A DNA stretch of 28,655 nt. It comes from Lachnospiraceae bacterium (GTDB lineage Bacteria; Bacillota; Clostridia; Lachnospirales; Lachnospiraceae). Positions 1 through 8,475 of this stretch are shown here, piece after piece. Within the stretch, counting starts at the first letter, position 1; every line of letters starts with the position of its first letter. The notes below the pieces were generated by a model, which was not told the origin of the DNA, made no database searches, and saw only the letters and a list, made by a program, of their open reading frames with translations. The stretch is from contig JAHZAV010000028.1 in NCBI GenBank assembly GCA_019423745.1, positions 1 to 28,655 on the forward strand. The letters are read 5' to 3'. The translations under genes and the position numbers were made by a program.

Positions 1-82
1 TACTTTGGGAAGACATACTCATCTTTTTATTGCAATTCGCGGAAACTCAAGTTTTTTCTTCCTGATAAATGCCTTCTTTTGC

Positions 83-111
83 TTGCTAAATACTATCTTA
101 TTTATTATAAT
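83..111 (+). promoter_or_regulatory. Predicted sigma-A promoter of the NSS transporter gene
   Basis: TTGCTA at 83-88 and a perfect TATAAT at 106-111 are separated by 17 bases. This gives a leader of about 55 bases before the start at 175. The rest of bases 1-174 is AT-rich and holds no convincing gene. Confidence 0.6.
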
Positions 112-174
112 ATATTTTGCATATATTTAAAAGGAAAAATTAAAAATGATGTGTTATGAGGAGGTTTTTTACAA

Positions 175-1530
175 ATGAACAACAGAAGCAATTTTTCCGG
201 CAAGCTTGGATTTGTACTCGCTGCCGCCGGTTCAGCTGTTGGATTGGGAAATATTTGGCGTTTTCCCTACCTGGCTGCACAGTACGGGGGCGGTACTTTT
301 CTGCTTATCTACCTTATTATAGCAGTTACTTTTGGTTTTTCACTGATGATTGCTGAAGTAGCAATCGGACGTAAAACTGGTTTAAGTGCTATCGGAGCCT
401 TTAAAGCTTTGGATTCCCGTTTTGGATTCCTGGGACTTTTAGCCTCCCTTGTTCCGATTATCATTCTTCCTTATTACTCTGTAATCGGTGGATGGGTAAT
501 CAAATACTTTTCCGTATTCATTTCAGGTGGCGGAGCTGCTACTGCAGGAGATGACTATTTTACTAATTTTGTAGGAAGCGTATTTCAGCCTTTAGGATGG
601 TTCCTGCTTTTCCTTGGGGCTACCGCTCTGGTCGTTCTTCTTGGTGTTGAAAAAGGAATTGAAAAGGTAAGTAAATTCATGATGCCAATCCTGGTAGTTC
701 TTGCTGTTGCTATTTCTATCTACTGTCTTACACTGGACGGTGCTATGGATGGTTTGGCATATTATGTACAGCCTCACATGGCTGACTTTTCTGTCAAAAC
801 GGTGTTAGCTGCAATGGGACAGCTTTTCTATTCCATGTCCCTTGCTATGGGTATTATGGTGACTTATGGTTCTTATATGCGTAAAGATACAAATCTTGAA
901 AGTTCAGTTCGTCAGATTGAAATCTTCGACACTGTAATTGCTTTTCTTGCCGGTCTTATGATCATTCCGGCAGTATTTGTATTTTCCGGTGGGGATCCTA
1001 AAATCCTGCAAAGCGGGCCAAGCCTGATGTTTGTCATCCTGCCTAAAGTTTTTGAGAGTATGCCTTTTGGCACTATTGTAGGGACTGCATTCTTCCTTCT
1101 TGTTATTTTTGCAGCCCTGACTTCTTCCATCTCCTTAATGGAAACAATTGTGTCTATTTTCCAGGATAAATTCCACTGGAGCAGAAAAAATTCATGTATC
1201 TTTGTAACAGTTATGAGTATTGCTCTTGGAGCTCCATCTTCTCTTGGATTTGGTCCACTTTCTTTTATCTCTTGGGCAAATATGACAATCCTTGATATTA
1301 TGGACTTTGTGAGCAATAGTGTACTTATGCCGATCGTTGCCCTTTTCACTGCAATCTTTGTCGGTTTCATTATCAAGCCAAAAAGTATTGCTGATGAAGT
1401 ACGTGTAACAAATGGAAAATTTGCCGGCGAGAAACTGTTTACCGTAATGATCAAATGGATCACTCCTGTATTTCTAGTATTAATTCTCGTAAGCTCTGTT
1501 GCAAATACAATGGGATGGTTTAAAATTTAA
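175..1530 (+). CDS. Sodium:neurotransmitter symporter (NSS) family amino-acid transporter
   Basis: This is a 451-residue polytopic membrane protein of the NSS/SNF family, which couples uptake of amino acids to sodium entry. The N-terminus carries the family's TM1 signature (GSAVGLGNIWRFPYLAAQYG, about residues 20-39), where an unwound helix binds substrate and sodium in LeuT-fold proteins. About eleven hydrophobic segments follow, the usual number for the shorter bacterial members such as TnaT and MhsT. The start at 175 is set by GAGGAGG ten bases upstream. A YbaK-type gene follows after 35 bases with no terminator between, so they are probably cotranscribed. The substrate cannot be read from sequence. 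Tryptophan, tyrosine or branched-chain amino acids are possible from the family. Confidence 0.93.
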   Translation: MNNRSNFSGKLGFVLAAAGSAVGLGNIWRFPYLAAQYGGGTFLLIYLIIAVTFGFSLMIAEVAIGRKTGLSAIGAFKALDSRFGFLGLLASLVPIIILPYYSVIGGWVIKYFSVFISGGGAATAGDDYFTNFVGSVFQPLGWFLLFLGATALVVLLGVEKGIEKVSKFMMPILVVLAVAISIYCLTLDGAMDGLAYYVQPHMADFSVKTVLAAMGQLFYSMSLAMGIMVTYGSYMRKDTNLESSVRQIEIFDTVIAFLAGLMIIPAVFVFSGGDPKILQSGPSLMFVILPKVFESMPFGTIVGTAFFLLVIFAALTSSISLMETIVSIFQDKFHWSRKNSCIFVTVMSIALGAPSSLGFGPLSFISWANMTILDIMDFVSNSVLMPIVALFTAIFVGFIIKPKSIADEVRVTNGKFAGEKLFTVMIKWITPVFLVLILVSSVANTMGWFKI

Positions 1531-1565
1531 TCCATCCCTGGATTATTAAAAGGTAAGATCATCAC

Positions 1566-2030
1566 ATGTCTATAGAAAATGCAAAAGCATATTTACGAAA
1601 ATGGAATATAGAAAACCGGGTTATGGAATTCCCCGTATCCAGTGCTACTGTTGCAGAGGCTGCTTTAGCTCTCCATATAGAAGAACAGCGCATCGCCAAA
1701 ACGCTCGCTTTTATGGTGGACAAACAACCTATCCTTATCGTAGCTGCCGGAGACGCCCGTGTTGATAACAAAAAATACAAAAATACATTCCATAAAAAAG
1801 CATCTATGTTAAAACCGAATGAAGTACTGGAATTAATCGGTCATCCTATTGGAGGCGTATGTCCTTTCGGTATTAAAAAAGGAGTACTTGTCTATCTTGA
1901 TGTGTCTTTAAAGCGTTTCGAGACTGTATTTCCTGCATGTGGAAGCGCTAACAGCGCCATTGAACTGACAATTCCAGATTTAGAAAAATATTCCGGATTT
2001 CAAGCATGGGTAGACGTATGTAAGGAATAA
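1566..2030 (+). CDS. YbaK/EbsC family aminoacyl-tRNA deacylase (Cys-tRNA(Pro) deacylase-like)
   Basis: The 154-residue protein matches the YbaK/EbsC (prolyl-tRNA editing, INS-like) fold, whose members hydrolyse mischarged tRNA, typically Cys-tRNA(Pro) made by prolyl-tRNA synthetase. Visible hallmarks are the catalytic lysine region (IAKTLAFMV, about residues 42-50), the loop GHPIGGVCPFG (about 92-102) and PACGSANSAIEL near residue 120-131. The length is typical of a free-standing editing protein. A weak AAAGG lies upstream of the ATG. It sits directly behind the NSS transporter gene and ends just before a terminator, so it is probably the second gene of a two-gene transcript. The exact tRNA/amino-acid pair is not certain. 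Confidence 0.88.
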   Translation: MSIENAKAYLRKWNIENRVMEFPVSSATVAEAALALHIEEQRIAKTLAFMVDKQPILIVAAGDARVDNKKYKNTFHKKASMLKPNEVLELIGHPIGGVCPFGIKKGVLVYLDVSLKRFETVFPACGSANSAIELTIPDLEKYSGFQAWVDVCKE

Positions 2031-2036
2031 TAAAAA

Positions 2037-2095
2037 AACCGTCTGTGAATAAAGGCCACTTAACAAGCCAATATATCTCAGGCGGTTCTTTTCTA
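2037..2095 (+). terminator. Intrinsic terminator between converging genes
   Basis: AACCGTCTG at 2037-2045 pairs with CAGGCGGTT at 2079-2087 and is followed by a T-rich tract. The single non-Watson-Crick position is a U-G pair on the plus strand but A-C on the minus strand, so the structure fits plus-strand termination better. The A-tract at 2032-2038 may let it also stop the minus-strand B3/4 transcript. Confidence 0.65.
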
Positions 2096-2115
2096 TATTT
2101 TTTATTTATTCGATC

Positions 2116-2784
2116 CTATTTAACAATCCAACATTCTACTTCTTTTGCATTGGCATATTTTTCCAGATACTCTTTCCCTTTATCCAATGCCTTCTCCAAG
2201 TCTTTATTCTCCGAAAAAGAGTAGATTAAAGTTAAAACTTCCTGTGCATCTTCGGTAATCATAGCCCTCTCCGAATCACTTGTAGAACTGCCAATAGCCC
2301 CATCCTTATCTGCCAAAACAGGAAGCGCCTCTATACTGATTTCGCTTTTTCCAATCCCTTTATAGCTTTCCTCCGGGAATCCCACACGAAAAACCAGTTC
2401 ATCTCCAATTTTTTCTGCATTATAAGATCCCACAGAAAATCCAAATTCAACAGATATCAAGTTATTAACATCTACAACTGTATTAACCTCATAAAGGCCT
2501 TTTCCTTGCCCGATTCTGCGAATCAGGGCCTCTGATGATACTCTGTAACGGCTTGGATCTTTTCCAAAAGCTTTGTAAGCAGCTCTGGATTCTTTGATAT
2601 TAGGAATCTCATTTATCCCATAGTCAAAAATAGCATCTTTGGTCTTCTTAAAAATATCCTTTTTCAGGTATGCCCACATCTCTTCATTTTTCTTTTCTAC
2701 CGTTACACGATATTGAAGACACCCTACTCTCACTGCCGGCCATTTTTCTTTCATATCGGGATCAATTAACAGATTTTTCTTCAT
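2116..2784 (-). CDS. B3/B4 (tRNA-binding) domain-containing protein
   Basis: The 222-residue protein resembles the B3/B4 domain of the phenylalanyl-tRNA synthetase beta subunit as a free-standing protein. In the synthetase this domain edits mischarged Tyr-tRNA(Phe). The role of stand-alone copies is unproven. Recognisable parts are ESRAAYKAFGKDPSRYRVSS (about residues 65-84) followed by ALIRRI and LYEVNTVVDVNNLISVE (about 98-114), where the fold binds the substrate. The start is preceded by AGGGG, 12 bases after the stop of the DegV gene, so the two are probably one operon. With the YbaK-type gene opposite, this is the second potential tRNA-editing protein within 1.2 kb. Confidence 0.85.
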   Translation of the reverse strand: MKKNLLIDPDMKEKWPAVRVGCLQYRVTVEKKNEEMWAYLKKDIFKKTKDAIFDYGINEIPNIKESRAAYKAFGKDPSRYRVSSEALIRRIGQGKGLYEVNTVVDVNNLISVEFGFSVGSYNAEKIGDELVFRVGFPEESYKGIGKSEISIEALPVLADKDGAIGSSTSDSERAMITEDAQEVLTLIYSFSENKDLEKALDKGKEYLEKYANAKEVECWIVK

Positions 2785-2796
2785 TTTCTCTACCCC

Positions 2797-3660
2797 TTAT
2801 CTTTCGTTTCCCATACAAAATACTGCCACAACTCCGGGACCTGTATGGCTGCCAATTACTGTACCGATATTATTAATAAGAATATTATCTACTCCCATTT
2901 TCTTTCTAACTACAGACGCCACATATTCCGCATCTTCTATACAATCCCCGTGGGTAATCATTACAATATCATTTTTCCAGCCTTTCGCCTGTTCCACAGA
3001 CATATCCACAATCTTATTCAAAGCCTTTTTACGACCTCTTTCTTTCCCCACAACCTGAAGTTTACCATTATTATCCACATGAATGATTGGTTTAATCTGC
3101 ACCATTGTGCCGATAACTGCGGTGGCTTTGGAAACTCTTCCTCCTCTGTGAAGATGATTCAGATCATCTACTGTCACATTATGGCAAATATGCAACTTGT
3201 TCTCCTCTACCCACTTTGCGGTTTCCTCCAGTGTCTTTCCGCTTTCCTTCTGCTGCAAAGCCTTATAGAGCAAAAGTCCTTCTCCAAGACATGCACAGAG
3301 AGTATCAATTACTATTATTTTCGCCTCCGGATATTCCTCATTCAGCTCTTCTGCTGCAATTTTCATACTATTGCATGTCCCACTAAGACCTGATGAAAAG
3401 GCAAGATGCAAAACATCCTTTCCTTCTTTTACAAAAGCCTCCAAAGCTTCTTTCGCCTCTTCCGGATTAACCTGGGATGTAATCGCCATTTTTCCGTCTC
3501 TAAGCTTCTGAAAAAATTCTTTTGAAGAAAGTCCTCCCATGTCTTCATAAGTTTCTCCATCTATTGTATATCGAAGAGGAACAACTGGTACATTTCTTTC
3601 TTCCAGCCATTTCTTAGGCAAATCCACTGTACTGTTCACTGTAATTACGTAATCTCTCAT
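2797..3660 (-). CDS. DegV family fatty acid-binding protein (FakB-like)
   Basis: The 287-residue protein has the DegV fold. Family members such as FakB bind one fatty acid and present it to the kinase FakA for phospholipid synthesis. Visible motifs are TSQVNPEE (about 61-68), the SSGLSGTCNS loop (about 89-98) that contacts the fatty-acid carboxylate in FakB structures, LNHLHRGGRVS (about 165-175) and GTVIGSHTGPG near the C-terminus. The start is fixed by AGGAGG ten bases upstream and a good promoter. It is first in an operon with the B3/4-domain gene. No fakA gene is in the window, and several DegV paralogues per genome are common in Firmicutes, so the bound lipid is unknown. Confidence 0.92.
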   Translation of the reverse strand: MRDYVITVNSTVDLPKKWLEERNVPVVPLRYTIDGETYEDMGGLSSKEFFQKLRDGKMAITSQVNPEEAKEALEAFVKEGKDVLHLAFSSGLSGTCNSMKIAAEELNEEYPEAKIIVIDTLCACLGEGLLLYKALQQKESGKTLEETAKWVEENKLHICHNVTVDDLNHLHRGGRVSKATAVIGTMVQIKPIIHVDNNGKLQVVGKERGRKKALNKIVDMSVEQAKGWKNDIVMITHGDCIEDAEYVASVVRKKMGVDNILINNIGTVIGSHTGPGVVAVFCMGNER

Positions 3661-3692
3661 TCTTTTGCAACCTCCTAAATCCCGTTTTCATA

Positions 3693-3721
3693 ATCATACC
3701 ACCTTTTCAATTATTAGGCAA
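3693..3721 (-). promoter_or_regulatory. Predicted sigma-A promoter of degV operon
   Basis: On the minus strand TTGCCT (3716-3721) is followed after 17 bases by TATGAT (3693-3698). It lies about 35-60 bases upstream of the DegV start. The -35 is only 4 of 6 but the -10 is 5 of 6. Confidence 0.6.
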
Positions 3722-3778
3722 AAGCTTTTTGGGTATGGAATAACGGAAGCAGTCGGTATGTGTGATACAACTTCATTA

Positions 3779-5140
3779 CTAATTTAGCTTTATATGAAGA
3801 AAATTTCTTCCTGTAAATGTTTTATTAAAACAGATACTGCAGATAATGAGCACTGTCCCTACCGCAAAACCAATCCAGTTAAACAGCGCTGTCAAAACAA
3901 GCAAAATAAGACGCATGAATTTCAAAGCATACCCCAGCTCAAAATTCGGCTGAGTGTAATTAGCCACTGCAACAAAAGCCATATACAGCATAACTTCCGA
4001 GTTAAACCAGCCTGATTTCACAGAAAATTCTCCCATAACAATACCTGCAATAACACTTAGCGGAGTACTTAACATACTAGGTGTATTCAAAGCGGCCAGG
4101 CGGAGTCCATCTATAGCAAGTTCCAACATGAGCAGCTGAAAAACAAGCGGAATATTCACGGTATCACGTAAAGCCACAAACCAGAATACCTCTGGAAGCC
4201 AATCCAGATTCTGCATAAACAAAAGAAATACCGGCGTAAGGAAAACAGTCAAAAATGTAATAATCCCTCGTGATATCTTTAAATATATCTGCGTAACCAA
4301 GGGAAAATAGTAATCATTTGCTTCTTCGATAATATCAAGAACTGATGTAGGAAGAATCATGGCAGAGGGCGAGTTATCCACCAAAAGAACAATTTTTCCT
4401 TCCAGAAGACAGGCTGCCGCTGTATCCGGACGCTCTGTATATTTAAATTTAGGCATAGGGTTAAGAAGTTTTCCCCGAAACAGTTGCTCTGTAAGCGTCT
4501 GCTGATTCATACGAAGATCATCCGTATGAATGTTTTTCAGTTCCTCTACCAGCCGATTTAAAAGCTGTTTATCTACACGATCTGTCATATAGCAAACTGC
4601 TACATCTGTGCGGGAGCTTTCTCCTATATCCAACATCTGCATGACAAGATGTGTATCTCTGATTCTTCTTCTCATCAATGCTGTATTAAATACAATTGTT
4701 TCCACAAATCCATCCCGAGACCCTCTAAGGGATTTATCTTTTTCAGGTTCTCCTACATTTCTTGCCGGATAAGTACGACAGTCAATCACAATACAGGCTT
4801 CATATCCATCAATAAAAAGACATGTCGTTCCTGACAACACATTACGGAAGACCTGATCAAAATCTCCAATAATATCTACCTCTACATACGGCACATGCTG
4901 CTTTGCAAATCCCGTTGCACTTACAGGCATATTTTCCCTTGTCACACTCAAAAAAGAATCCATAATCTTCAGCATTGCTTCATCTTTCATAAATCCGTCA
5001 ATAAAGAAAAAAGAAGCTTCCCTTCCTCCGATTATGAGATCTCTTTGTATCAGATCAAAGCTGTCCTGAATAGGAAGTACCTGGTTCATATATGCGACAT
5101 TTTCCTTCACCGAAGCAGTCACAATTCTTGTATCCGGCAT
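3779..5140 (-). CDS. SpoVAF / GerA-family spore germination membrane protein
   Basis: The 453-residue protein belongs to the GerA/SpoVAF family of spore inner-membrane proteins. A soluble N-terminal region of about 270 residues carries family blocks such as SSRTDVAVCYM (about residue 177) and RDLIIGGREASFFFIDG near the start. It is followed by the hydrophobic TM bundle with RDTVNIPLVFQLLMLELAIDG-like and LNTPSMLSTPLSVIAGIVMG-like blocks. I favour SpoVAF over a nutrient-receptor A subunit because no GerB or GerC gene accompanies it. The start has GGAGG ten bases upstream. The C-terminus is short: it stops at ...GRNFLHIKLN, where relatives, as I remember them, continue with a conserved LIPF-type tail of 30-40 residues. 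It may be truncated by a frameshift. Expression is probably restricted to the forespore. Confidence 0.85.
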   Translation of the reverse strand: MPDTRIVTASVKENVAYMNQVLPIQDSFDLIQRDLIIGGREASFFFIDGFMKDEAMLKIMDSFLSVTRENMPVSATGFAKQHVPYVEVDIIGDFDQVFRNVLSGTTCLFIDGYEACIVIDCRTYPARNVGEPEKDKSLRGSRDGFVETIVFNTALMRRRIRDTHLVMQMLDIGESSRTDVAVCYMTDRVDKQLLNRLVEELKNIHTDDLRMNQQTLTEQLFRGKLLNPMPKFKYTERPDTAAACLLEGKIVLLVDNSPSAMILPTSVLDIIEEANDYYFPLVTQIYLKISRGIITFLTVFLTPVFLLFMQNLDWLPEVFWFVALRDTVNIPLVFQLLMLELAIDGLRLAALNTPSMLSTPLSVIAGIVMGEFSVKSGWFNSEVMLYMAFVAVANYTQPNFELGYALKFMRLILLVLTALFNWIGFAVGTVLIICSICFNKTFTGRNFLHIKLN

Positions 5141-5175
5141 AATCTTATCTCCTCCATATCCTTATACGATATGTT

Positions 5176-5204
5176 TAATTTGCCCTGATTTTCCGGAAAT
5201 ATAC
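5176..5204 (-). promoter_or_regulatory. Candidate forespore (sigma-G/sigma-F-like) promoter of spoVAF-like gene
   Basis: On the minus strand GTATA (5200-5204) and CAAATTA (5176-5182) are 17 bases apart. They resemble the sigma-G elements as I remember them (GHATR and CATNHTA, about 18 apart). They lie about 35 bases upstream of the ATG at 5140. No good sigma-A promoter was seen here. The match is short, so this is a suggestion only. Confidence 0.35.
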
Positions 5205-5210
5205 AAAAGA

Positions 5211-5260
5211 CAGGATAGTTTTAGGCGGCAAATAAAAGCCTTTTTCCCTAAACTATCCTG
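5211..5260 (-). terminator. Terminator of the nrdD-nrdG-dut operon
   Basis: Arms at 5211-5225 (CAGGATAGTTTTAGG) and 5247-5260 (CCTAAACTATCCTG) pair over 14 positions with one bulged base, around an inner GGC/GCC. On the minus strand TCTTTTG follows. It lies just downstream of the dut stop and separates the operon from the spoVAF-like gene. Confidence 0.75.
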
Positions 5261-5279
5261 CCATTCTTTCCTCAACTTA

Positions 5280-5798
5280 CTATTTTCCAGTTGTACTGCC
5301 AAATCCTCCGTTACGCACTGCATCCGCATCATCATCAACAGTAATTCCGTATTCTACAAAAATCCCCTGCATGAATCCTGTTCCGACCGGTATTTCTATT
5401 GTTTTTCCTTCATTTGTATCATTTGTAATTTTAGAAAAAATATGCCCCTCATTATCGGAATAAAAATAATCACTGTCTATAATCCCTACGGTATTATTAA
5501 GCTGAAGACGATATTTAAATCCGAGCCCGCTTCTGGGATAACATTTCAAAACCCAGTTTTCTTCCATCTCGACCCGAATCCCGGTAGGAACCTTTATCGT
5601 CTCACCCGGTGCAAGCAAAATCTCAATCGGAGCAAAAAAATCATACCCTGCCGATCCAGACGTTGCTCTTTTTGGAAGTTTTATATCTTCATATATTCTG
5701 TTGATTTTCTCGTCATCTGTCTCACCAAATGTATCTTTCCAGTCTTCTGTAAACTGTTCCGGACTTACTTTATGAAATTTCGCAATTCTTTTAATCAT
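5280..5798 (-). CDS. dut: dUTPase (dUTP diphosphatase) / dCTP deaminase superfamily
   Basis: The protein hydrolyses dUTP to dUMP and pyrophosphate, keeping uracil out of DNA and feeding thymidylate synthesis. All five trimeric-dUTPase motifs are visible in order: SGSAGYDFFAP, PRSGLGFK, NTVGIIDSDYF, GTGFMQGIFVEYG and the C-terminal glycine-rich RNGGFGSTTGK. An N-terminal extension of about 45 residues precedes motif 1. An ATG at 5798 and a TTG at 5807 are both possible. AGGAG (5811-5815) is 12 bases from the ATG and only 3 from the TTG, so the ATG is preferred. The gene overlaps the end of nrdG by 8 bases, so it is translationally coupled. A class III reductase yields dUTP through dCTP/UTP routes, which makes the pairing sensible. 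Confidence 0.9.
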   Translation of the reverse strand: MIKRIAKFHKVSPEQFTEDWKDTFGETDDEKINRIYEDIKLPKRATSGSAGYDFFAPIEILLAPGETIKVPTGIRVEMEENWVLKCYPRSGLGFKYRLQLNNTVGIIDSDYFYSDNEGHIFSKITNDTNEGKTIEIPVGTGFMQGIFVEYGITVDDDADAVRNGGFGSTTGK

Positions 5799-6279
5799 GT
5801 AAAACAATTTCTCCTATCTGCAGTGTTTTAGGCACATCAATCACTAACTGATTTGCGCTTCCTTTCCAGTGTAACATGTTATCCTTTTTATCTTCCTGAA
5901 ATTCTCCATCCACAAGAACATCCAGGTATTGTACAATCTCCAAATCTTTTATATCCTTCCAGACACTTCCTGTATAAAGCCATATGGTCTTATCCGGATA
6001 ATTTTTTCGAATCTCCTTTGCCAACTCGGTAACTTGTCGGATATTTGCCTCATGAAGCGGATCTCCACCCGAAAACGTGATACCACTTACATAATCTTTA
6101 TTAAGCTCGTCCATGATTTCCTGCTTGGCAGCTTCATCAAAAGGAAGTCCATCTTCCGGGTCCCATGTAATCGGATTATGACACCCTGGACATCTGTGAG
6201 CACATCCCGCCACCCATAAGACCACCCTAAGTCCATCCCCATTGAGCATGTCATCCTTTGTAATGTTATGATATCTCAT
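5791..6279 (-). CDS. nrdG: Anaerobic ribonucleoside-triphosphate reductase activating protein
   Basis: This 162-residue radical-SAM enzyme uses a [4Fe-4S] cluster and S-adenosylmethionine to install the glycyl radical on NrdD. The cluster-binding cysteine motif CAHRCPGC (CxxxCxxC) is at about residues 26-33, in the context VAGCAHRCPGCHNPITW, and TFSGGDPL follows near residue 68, the usual GGE/GGD-type SAM-binding block. The length fits NrdG. It starts 2 bases after the nrdD stop and overlaps dut, so the three form one operon. Confidence 0.97.
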   Translation of the reverse strand: MRYHNITKDDMLNGDGLRVVLWVAGCAHRCPGCHNPITWDPEDGLPFDEAAKQEIMDELNKDYVSGITFSGGDPLHEANIRQVTELAKEIRKNYPDKTIWLYTGSVWKDIKDLEIVQYLDVLVDGEFQEDKKDNMLHWKGSANQLVIDVPKTLQIGEIVLHD

Positions 6280-6281
6280 TC

Positions 6282-8414
6282 TTACATACTTTTCCTTTCT
6301 GCAATTTCTGCCATTTTTGCCTCATTCAACCTTGTATCTCCTTTTACTCTTGAATAAGACAAATATCCATTCATACGATCAATCTTCGTCAGATTTTTAC
6401 TTCCGCATACCGGACACACATCCATAGAAAGTTCTTCATGTCCACAATCATCACAGTAAGCAAGGGAAAGGTTGACTCCTTCATAATATCCCTTTGCCAT
6501 AGCACGGCGTACCAGAGATTTAATTGCTTCCTTGTTATAATTGACAGGATATTTCACATACTGAATCTTTCCACCGTTGCTCAAATCCCAAAATCTGCCT
6601 TCCAGATCCTGTTTCTGAATAGGTGTAATATCCTCACTGACATGACAATGAAAACTATTGCTGACATACTCTCTGTCAGATACATTCTCGATAATTCCAT
6701 ATTTCTTACGGAATTGCTGTACTTGAACACCGCACAGATTCTCAGCCGGAGTCCCGTAAATAGCATAGAGCTTGCCATCTTCTTTTTTAAATTCAGTAAT
6801 CTTATCATTAATATAACGGAGTGTTTCAAGAGCAAATTCTCCATCTTCCACAAGCGACTTCTTATTATGAAGCTGCTGAAGCTCGTTTAATGCTGTAATG
6901 CCAAAAGAAGCCGTAGCTGTCTTCAAAAGCGGTTTAATCTTATCGTAAAGTCCCAGATGCCCGCCATAAAATCCTCCTTCACAATATGCAAGAGGATTCG
7001 TAGAAGCTTTCATCTCTCCCAAATAATCATATGTGCGCAAGTGCAGCTGACGGATCAGATTCAAATAGTAATCCAGCACCTTATAAAAATCCTTACTCTC
7101 CTGTTTCGCCTTAGCATAGATCATTGGAAGATGCAAACTGATTGCTCCTATATTAAACCGTCCTACAAATACCGGTTTATCATTATCATCTGCCGGTTCC
7201 AGACCTCCTCTTTCATACCAGGGTGAAAGAAATGCACGACATCCCATAGGACTGATAATCTTTCCATATTTTTTATAAATTCCTGCCACATATCCTTCTC
7301 CGGTCAAACTTAACCAATCCGGGTACATTGTTTTAGCAGAGCATTCTATTCCCGCTTCAAATACATCTTCCATGGGCTTTCCGGGACCATGAAGATTTTC
7401 ATCATATAAGAATACTATCTTCGGGAAAAGAACCGGTTTTTTGTGTCCTGCTTTTCCCTGTCCATTTTTTCTGACTTCCAGCATTTTCATCGTTACCAGT
7501 TTACCATATTTACTTGGCACTGTTCCGGCGGTCACCGTAATAAACGGATAATCTCCTCTACTGGAGGAAACAGAATTAAATTTGTATTCCCATCCCTGGA
7601 ACCCCTGTTCCATCTCCTTTTCCAAATCTGCCCACGCTACTTTCTGTACCGTTTCTTCATCCAAACCAAGGGCCCGATATTTCTCGATCAAACGTTTGTG
7701 AGATTTTTCCGCAAACGGTTCAAGAATCTCATCTACACTTGGAACAGTAAAACCACCATACTGCTGACTTGCCGCACTCAAAACAATATCTCCAATTACA
7801 TCAAATGCAGTGTCCAGAGTCTTAGGCTCATTATACCAGAGGTTTCCCATCTCAAAGCCACCTGTCAACACAGATTTCACATCAAAAAGACAGCAATTCA
7901 TGGTATCTCTTCTTGCAGACATATCATGTATATAGATATATCCGTCACGGATTGCCTGAATTTCTTCTACTGTCAGGAAGAATTTCTTATAAAGCTCCTT
8001 GTTCAGCTCATTAAAAATCAAGCTTCTCTTGGTAGACACAAGTGCACTGTCGGTATTGCTATTTTCCTTATCCCCAATGTACATGATGGACTGACTTTTC
8101 TTATATACATCATCCAGCATTTGCACAAAATCCTGTTTGTAGTTGCGGTAGTCACGATAACTCTTAGCCACTACGGGATTCACTTTCTCCAAGGCTCCCT
8201 CCACTACATTATGCATCTCAGCAATAGGGATTTCCGTAATGTCCATATCATTTACCTTCTCTTCTACAAATTTACAGATAAATCTCAGTTCTTCATCTGT
8301 AAATTTGATAAGAGCCCTATATGCTGATTTATTCACTGCAACGACTACTTTCTGTACATTAAATGCTTCTTTTGTGCCGTCTTTTTTTATTACTTTCACA
8401 TCTTTTTTTAACAT
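6282..8414 (-). CDS. nrdD: Anaerobic (class III) ribonucleoside-triphosphate reductase
   Basis: The enzyme reduces ribonucleoside triphosphates to dNTPs without oxygen, using a glycyl radical. An ATP-cone (allosteric dATP/ATP site) fills about residues 1-95. The active-site cysteines lie in MNCCLFDVKSVL near residue 180. A C-terminal zinc site CDDCGHEELSMDVCPVCG (CxxC...CxxC) precedes the radical loop MNGYLSYSR, with the predicted radical Gly683. That is close to Gly681 of the E. coli enzyme. The frame is open further upstream to 8474, but the ATG at 8414 has TGGAGG at a proper distance and gives 710 residues, the normal family length. First gene of nrdD-nrdG-dut. Confidence 0.96.
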   Translation of the reverse strand: MLKKDVKVIKKDGTKEAFNVQKVVVAVNKSAYRALIKFTDEELRFICKFVEEKVNDMDITEIPIAEMHNVVEGALEKVNPVVAKSYRDYRNYKQDFVQMLDDVYKKSQSIMYIGDKENSNTDSALVSTKRSLIFNELNKELYKKFFLTVEEIQAIRDGYIYIHDMSARRDTMNCCLFDVKSVLTGGFEMGNLWYNEPKTLDTAFDVIGDIVLSAASQQYGGFTVPSVDEILEPFAEKSHKRLIEKYRALGLDEETVQKVAWADLEKEMEQGFQGWEYKFNSVSSSRGDYPFITVTAGTVPSKYGKLVTMKMLEVRKNGQGKAGHKKPVLFPKIVFLYDENLHGPGKPMEDVFEAGIECSAKTMYPDWLSLTGEGYVAGIYKKYGKIISPMGCRAFLSPWYERGGLEPADDNDKPVFVGRFNIGAISLHLPMIYAKAKQESKDFYKVLDYYLNLIRQLHLRTYDYLGEMKASTNPLAYCEGGFYGGHLGLYDKIKPLLKTATASFGITALNELQQLHNKKSLVEDGEFALETLRYINDKITEFKKEDGKLYAIYGTPAENLCGVQVQQFRKKYGIIENVSDREYVSNSFHCHVSEDITPIQKQDLEGRFWDLSNGGKIQYVKYPVNYNKEAIKSLVRRAMAKGYYEGVNLSLAYCDDCGHEELSMDVCPVCGSKNLTKIDRMNGYLSYSRVKGDTRLNEAKMAEIAERKSM

Positions 8415-8475
8415 ATTCTTCCAGCCTCCACCATTTATCCTTATTCTATATTTAGTATGTTTAATCTTTTTCATT

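Noticed and set aside
912..1463. Minus-strand open frame inside the NSS transporter gene
   Set aside because: Shadow of the plus-strand gene, with no ribosome binding site and no recognisable family.
1529..1548. Small hairpin AATCCA...TGGATT just after the NSS gene
   Set aside because: It lacks a T tract and the stem is only six pairs, so it probably does not terminate. The next gene is likely read through.
7443..8327. Long plus-strand open frame opposite nrdD
   Set aside because: It is antisense to a strongly conserved enzyme, has no ribosome binding site, and its translation is low-complexity and rich in Ile, His and Phe like a shadow frame.
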